Positions 16,339-25,974 of a stretch of 64,000 nucleotides of DNA are shown in pieces. The stretch is from positions 248,001 to 312,000 of the forward strand of contig NZ_FZNR01000010.1 of NCBI RefSeq assembly GCF_900188005.1, read 5' to 3'. How positions within the stretch are numbered: the stretch's first letter is position 1; every line of letters begins with the position of its first letter. The position numbers and the translations under genes were made by a program. This stretch comes from Actinoplanes regularis (GTDB taxonomy: Bacteria > Actinomycetota > Actinomycetes > Mycobacteriales > Micromonosporaceae). The notes under the pieces are model-generated. The model saw only the letters and a list, made by a program, of their open reading frames with translations. It searched no databases and had not been told where the DNA came from.

Positions 16339-19300
16339 CCGCCACGCCAGGCCCGCCGCTGCCGGACGGGTCGGATCTGCTGCTGACCCGGGACCGTGCC
16401 GCCATCCTGGCCGGGATCCTCAGCGGCCGAACCGGTTTCACGCCCGAATGGGTGCTGTCGCCGGGCGGGACAGGACAGGGCCTGTGCGACATCTTCGCTG
16501 GGTTCCTGGAACTGTTGCAGCGCCGCCTGGCCCAGGTGCCCGACCACCGGCAGGCTGTGCTGCTGGACATGCTGGGCGCGGCGCTGCTGCCGGCACAGGG
16601 CGCCCGCACGCACATCCTGCTGACCGCCGTACCCGGAACGCGGGGCGCCCGGGTCCCGGCCGGGACCCGGATCGGGGCGAAGGTCGACGGCCGGGACGCG
16701 CCGGTCGTGTTCGAGACCCAGCAGGACGTCGCGATCTGCCCGGCAACGATCGTCGAGGTGCACAGCGTGGTGCCCGGCGCGGACGCCGAGCAGGACCATT
16801 CGGCCGACCACCTCGCCCACCGCCCGTTCACCCTGTTCGGCTCCCCCCGGGCGGTGACCCGTGACCTCTACCTCGGGCACGACGAGCTCCTCGCGTTCGA
16901 CGGCCGCGCCGTCGTCGAGATCGAGACCGGCGTCGCGGTACCGGCAGCGGCGCCGCTGCGGCTGGGGTGGAGCTGGTGGGACGGCGCCGCCTGGCGCGAC
17001 TTCGCCGGCTTCGCGCCCTCCGCCCAACAGGCCGGGGACGACGACTCCGTCGATGGCACCTCCGGTCTCACCCGCGCCGGAACGATCCGCCTGGTCGCGC
17101 CCTGCGCCGCCTCGGTCCCGCTGACCCTGGACGGGCGCACCACTCACTGGGTCCGTGGCCGGGTCGCGATGCCGCTCGGCATGGCGGGGACCAGCCGGTC
17201 CGGTCAGGTGCCGTCTCTGTCCGGGCTGCGGCTGCGGGCGTTGAACGAGCACCGGCGGCTGCGCGTGCGGCGCTCCCGTGACCAGTCACCGACCGCCTCG
17301 CTGCGGATCTGGTGGCCGGACGCGCCGGGGACGGCCTTCACCCGGCATCTGCTCGACGGCACCACCGGCACCAGGTCCGGCGCCGACGTCGCCCTCGGCG
17401 AGCCCGCCGTTCCGCTGCCCGCCACGCTGACCGGGCACGTGTTCCGCGCCGGGATCAGCCTGAAGGACGCCCGCCCGCCGAGTCCGCCCGCACCGCAACC
17501 GGGTACGGACGATCCGCACCGGGCCGCGTTCGCGTCGGACGAGGAGCTGACCGATCCGCTGCTGGCCGATCCCGGAACGGTGATCGACATCTCGGTGAAC
17601 CGTGGCCTGCCCCTGGACAAGGCGATCGCCGACCAGCGGGCTGCCGACCTGTCCACCACCTTCGCGCCGCTGGGACCGTCCCCGGCGCGGGGCGCCGCGT
17701 TCATGTTCGCCTGCGCGAGCGCCACCCGGCGGCCCGGCACTCGGGTCACGCTGGTGGTCGAACGGCCGCGCACCTCGGCCGAGAAGGCCGACGAGCTGAC
17801 CGGCCAACAGGAGGGATCGGTCCAGGCGGCACAGCAACTGCTCGCCGAGATCATCACCGCCCTGGAGTCCGGCGCCATCGCGTCCGGCCTGACGGCCGCG
17901 CTGACCGCACTGAACCAGCCGCTGCCCACGCTGATCGCCCAGGACCCGGCCGCCTGGTACGGATCGGTGCGCGCCACCGTGCAGACGTCGCTCGGCCAGT
18001 TGCGGGACGCGGCCTCGCGCGACCACGCGGTCTGGACGCAGGTCGCCGCCGCCGTCCAGCAGCTCGACGCGGCGCTCGCGGCCGCCAACGCGAAACCCGG
18101 CGCCACCCAGGCCCGAACCTCGATCGGCCCGAGCCCCCGCGACCTGGCGCGGGTGCTGGCCGCGATCGCGCACGCCACGGAGGTGCTGGCGGCCGGTGGC
18201 GCCACGCTCAGCGGGCCCCGGGCGGCTCTGGAGAACGCGATCACGGGCGGGACGGACGCCGAGGTCGCCGCCGCGGAGTCCACCCTTCATGTGGCGCTGG
18301 ACGGTTTGCTGGCCGCGGCCGTGCCGTTCCTACCCGCCGGCGCCCTGCCGCCGGTGTTCAGCCAGAACCCGGCCGCCTTCCTGACCACTGTGCAGAGTCA
18401 GCTGACCTCCGCGAAGAACAGCGTCGTGCAGGCACAGACGGGCCTGGCCACCGCGTTCACCAAGCTCAAGAACTTCAATCCCGCCGACCTGGTCAAGGCG
18501 GCGGCCCCGGATCTGTCCCGGCAGCTCGATCCGCCGCGGATCGCCTGGGAGTACCACGACGGCGAGCGCTGGCGGCCGCTCGGCGCCGAGGGTGACACCC
18601 AGGTCCTGTCACTGCAGGACTCCGGCTCGGTGCGCTTCACCGTGCCGGACGACATCGCCGAGGTGGACATCGGCGGCGACGTACGGCGGTGGATGCGCGC
18701 CCGGCTGTCCGAGGGGGCGTACGCCCACCTGCGCCTGGTGAGCTGGACCGACACGTCCGGAGTGCTCAACTTCCTGCCGGTGGTCGAGCCGCGGGCACCG
18801 ATGATCGACCGGATCGAGGTGTTCTACCAGCATCGTTCGCCGGCCCGGGCGCCGCTGGCGGTCAAGGTCGAGGACGACCACCAGTGGCGAGACCTGACCC
18901 GGGACGTGACCTGGCCCGGTCCCGGCGCCACCCCGTTCCGGCCGATGGCCGAGACCGCGCCCACGGTCTATCTCGGGCTGGACGGCGACCTGCCGGCCGA
19001 TCGGATCGGCCTCTACCTCCAGCTGACCCGCGGATCGGAGCCCACCTCCGCGCTGCGGCCGGTCTGGGAGGGCTTCGACGGCCGCGGGTGGGTACGGTTG
19101 CCGTCCCAGGACGGCACCGACGGCCTGCGGCGTACCGGTGTGGTGGGTTTGCTCTGGCCGGGAACCGAGGGCACGCCGGGGGTCACCGTGACCGGGGCCA
19201 TCGGCCGGACCATCACGCTGCTCGGCGCGGGCGCGGCCCAGCGGTTCACCCCCGGCGACCGGCTGGTGCTGGCCGACCTGCAGGGCCAGGAACCGGTGAA

Positions 19301-20627
19301 CGTCGAGAGCGCGACCGGCCGGACCGTGATCAGCCGCAACCCGTTGTCACGCGCCTATTCCGGGTCGCAGATGCGAGCGGCGCCGCCGTCCCGGTTCGGA
19401 ACGCCGCGCACCTGGATCCGTGCCGTCTTCGATCCGGAGCAGCCGGTTGCCCCGCTCCCCCTCGACTCGGTGGCGGCGCACGCGGTGGAGGTCGCCCAGG
19501 CCGAGACCCTGCACGACGAGGTGCTCGGGTCCGGTGACGGATCGCCCGCGCAGGTCCTGGTCGCGCGGCGCTTCCCGTTCGCCGGCGACCCCGAGCTCGA
19601 GGTCCGTGAACTGGACGGCGACCGGGCCGATCTCGACGCCGACGTACTCACCCGCACGCTGGAGGCCGAGGGCATCAACGCCGGCGACGCCCGCGTCGTC
19701 CGGGATCCCCGCTCGGGACGGGTGCGGGAGGTGTGGGTGCGCTGGCGCCCGGTCCGGTCCCTGGGCCAGGCCGGTCCGGCGGACCGCGCCTTCGTCGCCG
19801 ACCCGGCACAGGGCCGGATCCGGTTCGGCGGCAACGGCCACGGCCGTCCGCTGCCCGAGGGCCGCGACAACGTCCGGCTCACGACCTACCGGATCTGCGA
19901 GGGCACGACCGGCAACGTCGGCTCCGGAACCATCACCCAACTGCTGAGCTCGGCGGTGGCGGGCGAGGTCGGCAATCCCGAACCCGCCACCGGCGGCGCC
20001 GGCATCGAGACCCTCGACCGGGTGCTGGCCCGGGGGCCGGCCCTGCTGCGGCACCGCCGCCTGGCGCTGACCGAGCGGGATGTGGCGGCCATCGCCGTCG
20101 AAGCGTCCCCGGCCGTGGTCCGCGCCCGGGCCATCGGCGCCCGGGACCGGTTCGGCCGGGCCCTGCCCGGGGCCGTACGGGTGATCATCGTTCCGCGCGA
20201 CGGGACGGACCGGCCGCAGCCGGGGCCCGCGCTGCTGGCCCGGGTGCGGGGCGCCGTGTCGTCGGCGGCGCCACTGGTGGCCGCGGGCGGAGTCACGGTG
20301 GAGGGGCCGGTGTACACGCCGGTCGGGGTGGACGTCACCGTGCTGCCGGTCCGGGCGGGCGAGGCGGGACCGGTGCGCGAGGCCGTCCTGGCCGCGCTGG
20401 AACGGTTCCTCCATCCGCTGCGCGGCGGGCCGGACGGCCGCGGCTGGGACCTCGGGCGTGCCGTCCACCTCTCCGACGCCGCCCGCGCGCTGGAGGCCGT
20501 TGCCGGGGTCGACGCGCTGCGCGACATGGTGCTGACCCGGGACGGGACGCCGGTGGGTGACGCGGCCACGATCGGCCCGGACGAGGTCGTCTGCGCCGGC
20601 CGTCTCGTACTGCGGATGGGAGCCTGA
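16335..20627 (+). CDS. Large baseplate J-type wedge protein (Afp11-like)
   Basis: A 1430-residue protein. The N-terminal part (FTPEWVLSPGGTGQGLCDIF, LAQVPDHRQAVLLDMLGAAL) and repeated VPAGTRI and FEGFDGRGW-like segments match Afp11/baseplate J proteins, and the C-terminal third carries the wedge core (RFGGNGHGRPLPEGRDN, ALTERDVAAIAVEASPAVVR, FLHPLRGGPDGRGWDLGRAV). Residues about 483-725 are an Ala/Gln-rich, apparently helical insertion that interrupts the beta-rich body and is unlike its surroundings. The ATG at 16335 has GAAGGAGG upstream and overlaps the previous stop. With the next gene it forms the baseplate wedges that clasp the sheath. Confidence 0.88.
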   Translation: MTATPGPPLPDGSDLLLTRDRAAILAGILSGRTGFTPEWVLSPGGTGQGLCDIFAGFLELLQRRLAQVPDHRQAVLLDMLGAALLPAQGARTHILLTAVPGTRGARVPAGTRIGAKVDGRDAPVVFETQQDVAICPATIVEVHSVVPGADAEQDHSADHLAHRPFTLFGSPRAVTRDLYLGHDELLAFDGRAVVEIETGVAVPAAAPLRLGWSWWDGAAWRDFAGFAPSAQQAGDDDSVDGTSGLTRAGTIRLVAPCAASVPLTLDGRTTHWVRGRVAMPLGMAGTSRSGQVPSLSGLRLRALNEHRRLRVRRSRDQSPTASLRIWWPDAPGTAFTRHLLDGTTGTRSGADVALGEPAVPLPATLTGHVFRAGISLKDARPPSPPAPQPGTDDPHRAAFASDEELTDPLLADPGTVIDISVNRGLPLDKAIADQRAADLSTTFAPLGPSPARGAAFMFACASATRRPGTRVTLVVERPRTSAEKADELTGQQEGSVQAAQQLLAEIITALESGAIASGLTAALTALNQPLPTLIAQDPAAWYGSVRATVQTSLGQLRDAASRDHAVWTQVAAAVQQLDAALAAANAKPGATQARTSIGPSPRDLARVLAAIAHATEVLAAGGATLSGPRAALENAITGGTDAEVAAAESTLHVALDGLLAAAVPFLPAGALPPVFSQNPAAFLTTVQSQLTSAKNSVVQAQTGLATAFTKLKNFNPADLVKAAAPDLSRQLDPPRIAWEYHDGERWRPLGAEGDTQVLSLQDSGSVRFTVPDDIAEVDIGGDVRRWMRARLSEGAYAHLRLVSWTDTSGVLNFLPVVEPRAPMIDRIEVFYQHRSPARAPLAVKVEDDHQWRDLTRDVTWPGPGATPFRPMAETAPTVYLGLDGDLPADRIGLYLQLTRGSEPTSALRPVWEGFDGRGWVRLPSQDGTDGLRRTGVVGLLWPGTEGTPGVTVTGAIGRTITLLGAGAAQRFTPGDRLVLADLQGQEPVNVESATGRTVISRNPLSRAYSGSQMRAAPPSRFGTPRTWIRAVFDPEQPVAPLPLDSVAAHAVEVAQAETLHDEVLGSGDGSPAQVLVARRFPFAGDPELEVRELDGDRADLDADVLTRTLEAEGINAGDARVVRDPRSGRVREVWVRWRPVRSLGQAGPADRAFVADPAQGRIRFGGNGHGRPLPEGRDNVRLTTYRICEGTTGNVGSGTITQLLSSAVAGEVGNPEPATGGAGIETLDRVLARGPALLRHRRLALTERDVAAIAVEASPAVVRARAIGARDRFGRALPGAVRVIIVPRDGTDRPQPGPALLARVRGAVSSAAPLVAAGGVTVEGPVYTPVGVDVTVLPVRAGEAGPVREAVLAALERFLHPLRGGPDGRGWDLGRAVHLSDAARALEAVAGVDALRDMVLTRDGTPVGDAATIGPDEVVCAGRLVLRMGA

Positions 20628-20628
20628 G

Positions 20629-22887
20629 ATGACCCTGCCGCCCCCGCTGATCGACACCCTGCGCTGGGACGATCTCGTCCGACAGGGCCGTGCGCAACTG
20701 CCGCTGGTCGCGCCCGGGTGGACGGACCAGAACGTCAGTGACCCGGGGATCGCCGTCCTGGAACTGCTGGCCTGGCTGGTCGAGTCCGCCGGCTTCCGCT
20801 CCGGTGCGGTCACCGACCGTGAACGCCGGATCCTGCTGGCCCTGGCCGGTTCCACGCCGCGGCCACCGCAGCCGGCCCGATGCCTGGTGACCGCGGCCGG
20901 GGATCCTGGGACGGTGCTGCCGGCCGGGCTGGTGCTGACCGGGACCCGGCACGGCCGGCACCTCCCGCTGACGCTCACCTCGAGCCTGGTGATCTCCGGT
21001 GTGACGCTGACCGTCCTGGCCTCCGCGGCCCCGTCCGCGGCCGCGGACGGGTACCGCTCCGGTTGCGCGGACCTGACACACGACCTCGCCGCCGGCCGGA
21101 CGGTCCCGCCGCTGGGCGACGATCCCAGGCCCGGATCCGCCCTGCTGCTCGGGCTCGGCCTGCCGCCGGCCGGTCCACCCGGCCCGCTCGACCTGTTCGC
21201 CGTGGCCGCGGGCGGGCTGCTCGCGCCTGAGACCGCATCGGGCGGCGCGCACCACAGCGCGGTCACCGGCTGGGAATGGTGGAACGGCGCGGCCTGGCAG
21301 GAATTCGCGGACGGCGACGCCGACGACGACACGGCCGCGCTGACCCGTACCGGCCGGGTGCGGCTGCGGCTGCCGGCCGCCCTCACCATGACCACCCTCG
21401 GTGACCAGTCCACGGGCGTGCTGGCCGGCCGGTCCCGCGCCTGGCTGCGCTGCCGCCTGACCGGCGGCCGGCACGATGCCCCGCCCGCCCTGGCCGCGCT
21501 CCACCCCGACGCCGCGACCGCCGTGGCCGCGCACCCGTACTCGTCGGCCCTGCCGGTCCCGGCCGGCGCCGTGATCGCCGGAGCGCCGCCGCCGGCGCCG
21601 TCCCGGGCCGTGGTCTCCCTCGTGGTCACCGCGAGCGGCGACGTCGCCGCCATCCGGTTCGATCCACCCGCGGCGACCGGCGGTCCCCCGGCGGTGGACG
21701 TCCTGCGCTGGACCCCGCCGTCCGGTGGCGACCCGGGCCGGCTGGTAGCCGGCCTGACCGTTCTGGGCGTGGCGGCCGGGATCCCCGGCGAAGCCTTCCG
21801 GCTGCCCGCGATGTGGTGCGGCGCGGCACCTCTGATCTGGGTGACCGAGCCCGACGGCACCGCTCTGCCGGTGCGCGCGGTGGCCGACCTCGCCGTGGCG
21901 GGACCGCGCGACCTGGCGGCCACGTTCGATCCCGACGGCGTCACGGTGCGCTTCGGCGACGGCCGGCACGGGCGTACACCGGCACCCGGCGCCACCGTCC
22001 TGGCCGCCGGGACCGCGTGCCCACCGGGAGTGGGCGCCGTCCTGCCGCCGATGCCGCTGACCGTCCCGGACGACGAGCGGACCGCCGCGCTGGCCGGACC
22101 GGCGGCGGCCACGGTACGGACCACCCTCCTGGACGGGTTGGCACCGGATCAGCCCGCCGAGGACGTCGGTGAGCTGGCCGCGCGGACCGAGAGCCGGCTG
22201 TGGGTGCACGACGTGATCCTGCAGGCGGTGCGGGACGCCGGGGCGGCCAGCCTCGACGATCTCCCGCTGGCCACGGTCCGGGCGCTCGGCGTGCCCGAGC
22301 GCGCGGTGACCGGCCCGGACGTGGAACGGATCGCGCTCGCCACTCCCGGGACCGCCCTGTGGCGTGCCCGCGCCCTCCCCGAGGTCGACCCGCGGCTGCC
22401 GGGCCTGCGCGCCGCCGGCTGCGTGACCGTGGTGGTCGTCCCGTCTCTACCGCTCGCGCGCCCGGCGCCCGCACCCGGGCTGCTCGCGCGGATCCGGGCG
22501 CAACTGGAGAAGACCCGGACCCTCGGCACCCGGGTGTTCGTCACCGGGCCGGACTACGTGGTCGTCGGCGCCGAGGCCACCCTGGTCCTGGTCCCCGGTG
22601 CGGACCCCGACGCCACCACCACCGCGGCGGAGGCGGCGATCCGCGGCTTCCTGCATCCGGTGACCGGCGGCCCCGGCGGCCGGGGGTGGCCGTTCGGCCG
22701 TGCGGTACATCGCAGCGAGGTGCTCCAGTTGCTGGACCAGGTGCCGGGCGTGGACCACGTCGACGGGCTGGTGCTGTCCTGCGAACCCCACCCGGGTAGC
22801 TGCGGCGACATCACCATCGGCCGCACCCAGCTCGCGCTGGCCGGCACGATCCGGTTCACCCCGCGGCCGGCCGGGAGCGGGTCGTGA
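20629..22887 (+). CDS. Second baseplate J-type protein (Afp12-like)
   Basis: A 752-residue putative baseplate assembly protein. The start PPPLIDTLRWDDLVRQGRAQ with WTDQNVSDPGIAVLELLAWL is the conserved opening of Afp12-type proteins. The middle contains VRFGDGRHGRTPAPGATVLA, and the C-terminus FLHPVTGGPGGRGWPFGRAV, closely paralleling the end of the preceding Afp11-like protein. That indicates old duplication. Together they build the wedge heterodimer. The ATG begins 1 nt after the upstream stop; the stop overlaps the next GTG (GTGA), indicating stoichiometric coupling. Confidence 0.88.
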   Translation: MTLPPPLIDTLRWDDLVRQGRAQLPLVAPGWTDQNVSDPGIAVLELLAWLVESAGFRSGAVTDRERRILLALAGSTPRPPQPARCLVTAAGDPGTVLPAGLVLTGTRHGRHLPLTLTSSLVISGVTLTVLASAAPSAAADGYRSGCADLTHDLAAGRTVPPLGDDPRPGSALLLGLGLPPAGPPGPLDLFAVAAGGLLAPETASGGAHHSAVTGWEWWNGAAWQEFADGDADDDTAALTRTGRVRLRLPAALTMTTLGDQSTGVLAGRSRAWLRCRLTGGRHDAPPALAALHPDAATAVAAHPYSSALPVPAGAVIAGAPPPAPSRAVVSLVVTASGDVAAIRFDPPAATGGPPAVDVLRWTPPSGGDPGRLVAGLTVLGVAAGIPGEAFRLPAMWCGAAPLIWVTEPDGTALPVRAVADLAVAGPRDLAATFDPDGVTVRFGDGRHGRTPAPGATVLAAGTACPPGVGAVLPPMPLTVPDDERTAALAGPAAATVRTTLLDGLAPDQPAEDVGELAARTESRLWVHDVILQAVRDAGAASLDDLPLATVRALGVPERAVTGPDVERIALATPGTALWRARALPEVDPRLPGLRAAGCVTVVVVPSLPLARPAPAPGLLARIRAQLEKTRTLGTRVFVTGPDYVVVGAEATLVLVPGADPDATTTAAEAAIRGFLHPVTGGPGGRGWPFGRAVHRSEVLQLLDQVPGVDHVDGLVLSCEPHPGSCGDITIGRTQLALAGTIRFTPRPAGSGS

Positions 22888-23672
22888 CCGGCCGGCCGGC
22901 GGGCGCCCGCGAGCAGCGCCTCGAAGCCGTGCCCGGCGGCTGGCTGCTCGCCCGGGATCTGCGGGACACACCCCGGCTGGCATCGGTACGGCTGGCCCAG
23001 CACCAGATCGCCGCCCACCGCAGCTGGGGCTGCGCCGTGGGTCTGCGGGTGACCGCGCTCGGTGACGAGCTGACCGTGAGCCCGGGCGCCGGGATCGACC
23101 GCTGCGGGCGGATCGGGGTGCTGGCCTCGGCCGTCCGCTGCTCGATCGCGGGCCGGGCGGGTGCGCTCAGCGTCGTCCTCGAGATCCGCGGGGACGGGCC
23201 GGCCGCACAGGTCCGGCTGCGGCCGCACGGGCGACTGCGGCCCCTCGATGTGCCGCTCGCGACGGTGGATCCGGAGCGGCGGGTGCACAGCGGCGACGGC
23301 GACCGCCGGTGGCTGCGGCGACCCGGGCCCGCACGCTGGTTCACCGGGACGGTCCGCCGCGGTGATCCGGTGACCGGCACGGCACTCACCTGGACGGCGC
23401 ACGCCGACCTGTCCGATCACCGGCTGGAGGATGCCCCGGCCGTGGTGGCACTGCCCGCGGGCCCACCCGCCGGCGCGGCCGTCACGCTCACCACGGTCGA
23501 GGTGAGCGCGCTCGGCCCGGGCGGGTTCGATCTGGTCGTCCGGCATCATCGCCCGGCCGGCGCCACCGCCGCGGGCGGCAGCAGCCCGATCGCGTCCGCC
23601 CCGCACGGCCTGTCCTGGATCGCTCTGCTGAGCGCGTCCCGCCCCGTGTTGTCACCCCAGGAGCTGTCATGA
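22884..23672 (+). CDS. Distal eCIS protein with 'WG..GL' module (fibre/baseplate accessory candidate)
   Basis: A 262-residue protein with a GTG start overlapping the baseplate gene. Residues about 35-80 (LAQHQIAAHRSWGCAVGLRV, then LTVSPGAGIDRCGRIGV) carry a module also present in the products of the genes at 23669, 25971 and 27911: an H-rich helix, W/G-G, GL.V, and a pG.aiD..GR.i turn. The rest is beta-rich and Gly/Pro-rich. The position, after the baseplate genes, is where fibres and receptor-binding parts are encoded, so a peripheral baseplate or fibre role is inferred. I know no biochemical characterisation. Confidence 0.6.
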   Translation: MTGRPAGAREQRLEAVPGGWLLARDLRDTPRLASVRLAQHQIAAHRSWGCAVGLRVTALGDELTVSPGAGIDRCGRIGVLASAVRCSIAGRAGALSVVLEIRGDGPAAQVRLRPHGRLRPLDVPLATVDPERRVHSGDGDRRWLRRPGPARWFTGTVRRGDPVTGTALTWTAHADLSDHRLEDAPAVVALPAGPPAGAAVTLTTVEVSALGPGGFDLVVRHHRPAGATAAGGSSPIASAPHGLSWIALLSASRPVLSPQELS

Positions 23673-24613
23673 CGACGTCCGCGGTCCCGCTGCCCTCCCC
23701 GGACCGGCCGGTGTTCTTCGCCGGACAACTGCTGACCGCCGCCGACCTGGGCGCCCAGCACACGCTCGAGTCCCAGCTGCGGCAGCTGCACCACCGCATG
23801 CTGCACGGCTGGGGCATCGCGTCCGGGCTGGCCGTGGCCGCGGAACGGGGTGAAACGGCGGTGGTGCTCGAGGCCGGGTACGCGATCGACTCCGCCGGAC
23901 GGGAACTGATCGCCGGTCAGGCGCTCACCGTGCCGGTACCGCCGATCGCGGCCGGGCCGTCGGGCGGCCCGGTCCCCTTCGTCCTGGCACTGCGCTGGAC
24001 CGAGGACGCCGACGCCGTCGTGCAGAGCCGCGACGGCGACTGCGGCGCACGGGGCTCGGTCCGCCGGTCGGACGTGCCGACCGTGGCCTGGCTCGATCCG
24101 CCGGCGATCCGGGCCGGCCTCGACGTGGTGCTGGCCGACGTCCTGGTTCAGGGCTGCCGCCTGGCGGCGCCGCCAGATCCGACTCGGCGCAGACTGCTCA
24201 ACCCGCCGCCGGCGCCGTTCGCCGCGTGCGGTGCGACCGTGCCCGGCGAGACCGTGTGGACGCTGGAATCGACGGCGAGCGGCCAGGGCTGGGCGGTGTC
24301 CGCCGAGGTGGACACCGCCGAGGCCGGCTTCGGCGACATCCCGGTCTACCTGGCCCGGCTGTGCGGGGATCGCGTGTGGCCGGCCGGGCAGTCGCCATCC
24401 GGCCGGGCGGCGCTGGTCGACGGCGCGCCGTACGTCGACCAGCCGGAGACCGGGCGGTTCCGGTTGGTCGTGCCGCTGGTCCCGGGCACCGCCCAGCAGA
24501 CCGGCGCGGCGATCGCGGTCAACCCGCCGGATGTGATCGCCGCCGCGGGCTTCGCCGACCGGCTCACCACGGACCGGGCGTGGTACGTCGAATGGATCGG
24601 AGTGCAGTCGTGA
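23669..24613 (+). CDS. Distal eCIS protein with 'HGWG..GL' module
   Basis: A 314-residue protein whose ATG overlaps the preceding stop. Residues about 14-80 read FFAGQLLTAADLGAQ, then RQLHHRMLHGWGIASGLAV and AGYAIDSAGRELIAGQ. This is the clearest copy of the shared module and is close to the one in the 27911 gene (WFAGQL...LLHGWGVDCGL). The remainder is beta-rich with Cys pairs (DGDCGARGS, AACGATV) and a C-terminal IAVNPPDVIAAAGFAD segment. Conservation of the module across four neighbouring genes suggests related subunits assembling around the baseplate. Confidence 0.62.
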   Translation: MTTSAVPLPSPDRPVFFAGQLLTAADLGAQHTLESQLRQLHHRMLHGWGIASGLAVAAERGETAVVLEAGYAIDSAGRELIAGQALTVPVPPIAAGPSGGPVPFVLALRWTEDADAVVQSRDGDCGARGSVRRSDVPTVAWLDPPAIRAGLDVVLADVLVQGCRLAAPPDPTRRRLLNPPPAPFAACGATVPGETVWTLESTASGQGWAVSAEVDTAEAGFGDIPVYLARLCGDRVWPAGQSPSGRAALVDGAPYVDQPETGRFRLVVPLVPGTAQQTGAAIAVNPPDVIAAAGFADRLTTDRAWYVEWIGVQS

Positions 24614-25974
24614 GCGCGCGCCGCTGGCTGTCCGGGGGTGACTGGTCCACCGCCCACCTGGACGGGCTCGAGGTGGACGGCGCGGCGCTCCGGCTCGCCT
24701 CCGCCGCACCGGGTCTCGCCCGGCACGGGTTCGCGATGGTGCCGGCCGGCGCGCCGTCGGGTGCGGAGATCGACAGCACCTCGGCCGACCGGTGGCGGGC
24801 GGTCCATCTGCGGATCGCCGACCCGCTGCCGCCGGGGTGCTGGCTGCGAATCTGGCTGCTCGTCGATCCGACGGCCGGATCCGGCGTCCCGGCGCCGCCC
24901 GATCCGGTCAGCGCGGACGACGACCGGGGGGCCGTACCCACCCCGCCCGGGCGCTGGCGCGCGGCCGCGCTGTCCGCCCTGGACGCGCGGGTGCTCTGCC
25001 CGGCGGCCGGATCCCTGTGGGTGGCCGTCGAGCTCGGCGGCACCGGCGCCGCCACGCCGAGGATCAGCGATCTGCAGGCCGCAACCGGCGACGACGGACC
25101 GGTCACGGAGCTGCCGGTCGTCTACCGCCGGGTCACCGCGCTCGCGTCCGGGACGGCGGACCGCGAGACCGACGGCGGCGACGGCCTGCTCGGCCGCTAC
25201 CTGGGGCTGCTCGCGGATCAGCTCACCCGGACCTCGTCGATCCTGACCGAGCTCCCGGCCCTGCTGGACCCGTGGGCCACCTCCGACCGGGCGGACGCGC
25301 CCTGGCTGGACCGGCTGGCCCGCTGGGTGGCGGTCGATCCCGAGCAGCTGCCGGAGGACGAGGCCGGCCGCCGGGAGACGGTGGCCACGGCGGCGGAACG
25401 GCACGGCTGGCGAGGCACCCGGCGCGGGCTGCTGGACCAGGTCCGGCGCGAGACCGGGCTGGCCGTGGACATCGTCGAGCCCCTGGCGGCAGAGCATGTC
25501 TGGCGCCTGGACCAGCGGCCCGGGACCAGCGCGCTCGGGCTGAGCACCGGCCTGGCCGCCGCCGACCAGGGGCCGCCGGTGCTGGACCGCAACGCCGTAC
25601 TCGACGCGTCGATGCTGATCGATAGTGCGGACGCCGGTTTGCCGGTCCACGCGCGCTCGGCGCACCGGATCTGCGTGCACGTGCCGGGAGGCACGCCGGG
25701 CCAGATCGCCGCGGTGGACCGGGTGGTGCAGCGCGAACGACCGGCACACGTCCTGGCGCGGACCTGCGCGACCACCGAGGACTCCCGCATCCCGCTCCGG
25801 GTCGGCGTCGGCACCGTGCCCGGACCCGACCCGCGTCGCCGCGGGCTGCCGAACGACACCGCCCGGCACCCGCACATCGACGGCCCCGGACAGCGCATCG
25901 GCGGCGCGCGCCTACCGGCCGCCACCCCTGAGCACCCGGCCCACGACAGCGAACCGACTGGAGACCTGCCATGA
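24610..25974 (+). CDS. Phage tail protein I-like baseplate protein
   Basis: A 454-residue protein with a GTG start in a GTGA overlap. The central segment (about 200-300) matches P2 gpI-type tail proteins: LLGRYLGLLADQLTRTSSIL, LPALLDPWATSDRADAPWLD, LARWVAVDPEQLPEDEAGRR, ERHGWRGTRRGLLDQVRRET. A C-terminal IAAVDRVVQRERPAHVLART segment is also typical. In eCIS clusters this protein lies beside the fibre genes and is thought to join them to the baseplate. The N-terminal 190 residues are a beta-rich extension. The last ~50 residues are Pro/His/Arg-rich and probably disordered. Confidence 0.8.
   Translation: MSARRWLSGGDWSTAHLDGLEVDGAALRLASAAPGLARHGFAMVPAGAPSGAEIDSTSADRWRAVHLRIADPLPPGCWLRIWLLVDPTAGSGVPAPPDPVSADDDRGAVPTPPGRWRAAALSALDARVLCPAAGSLWVAVELGGTGAATPRISDLQAATGDDGPVTELPVVYRRVTALASGTADRETDGGDGLLGRYLGLLADQLTRTSSILTELPALLDPWATSDRADAPWLDRLARWVAVDPEQLPEDEAGRRETVATAAERHGWRGTRRGLLDQVRRETGLAVDIVEPLAAEHVWRLDQRPGTSALGLSTGLAAADQGPPVLDRNAVLDASMLIDSADAGLPVHARSAHRICVHVPGGTPGQIAAVDRVVQRERPAHVLARTCATTEDSRIPLRVGVGTVPGPDPRRRGLPNDTARHPHIDGPGQRIGGARLPAATPEHPAHDSEPTGDLP

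Noticed and set aside
19347..22124. A 925-codon open frame on the minus strand opposite the baseplate genes
   Set aside because: Pro/Ser/Arg/Ala-biased shadow of the Afp11/Afp12-like genes, with no domain or ribosome-binding site.
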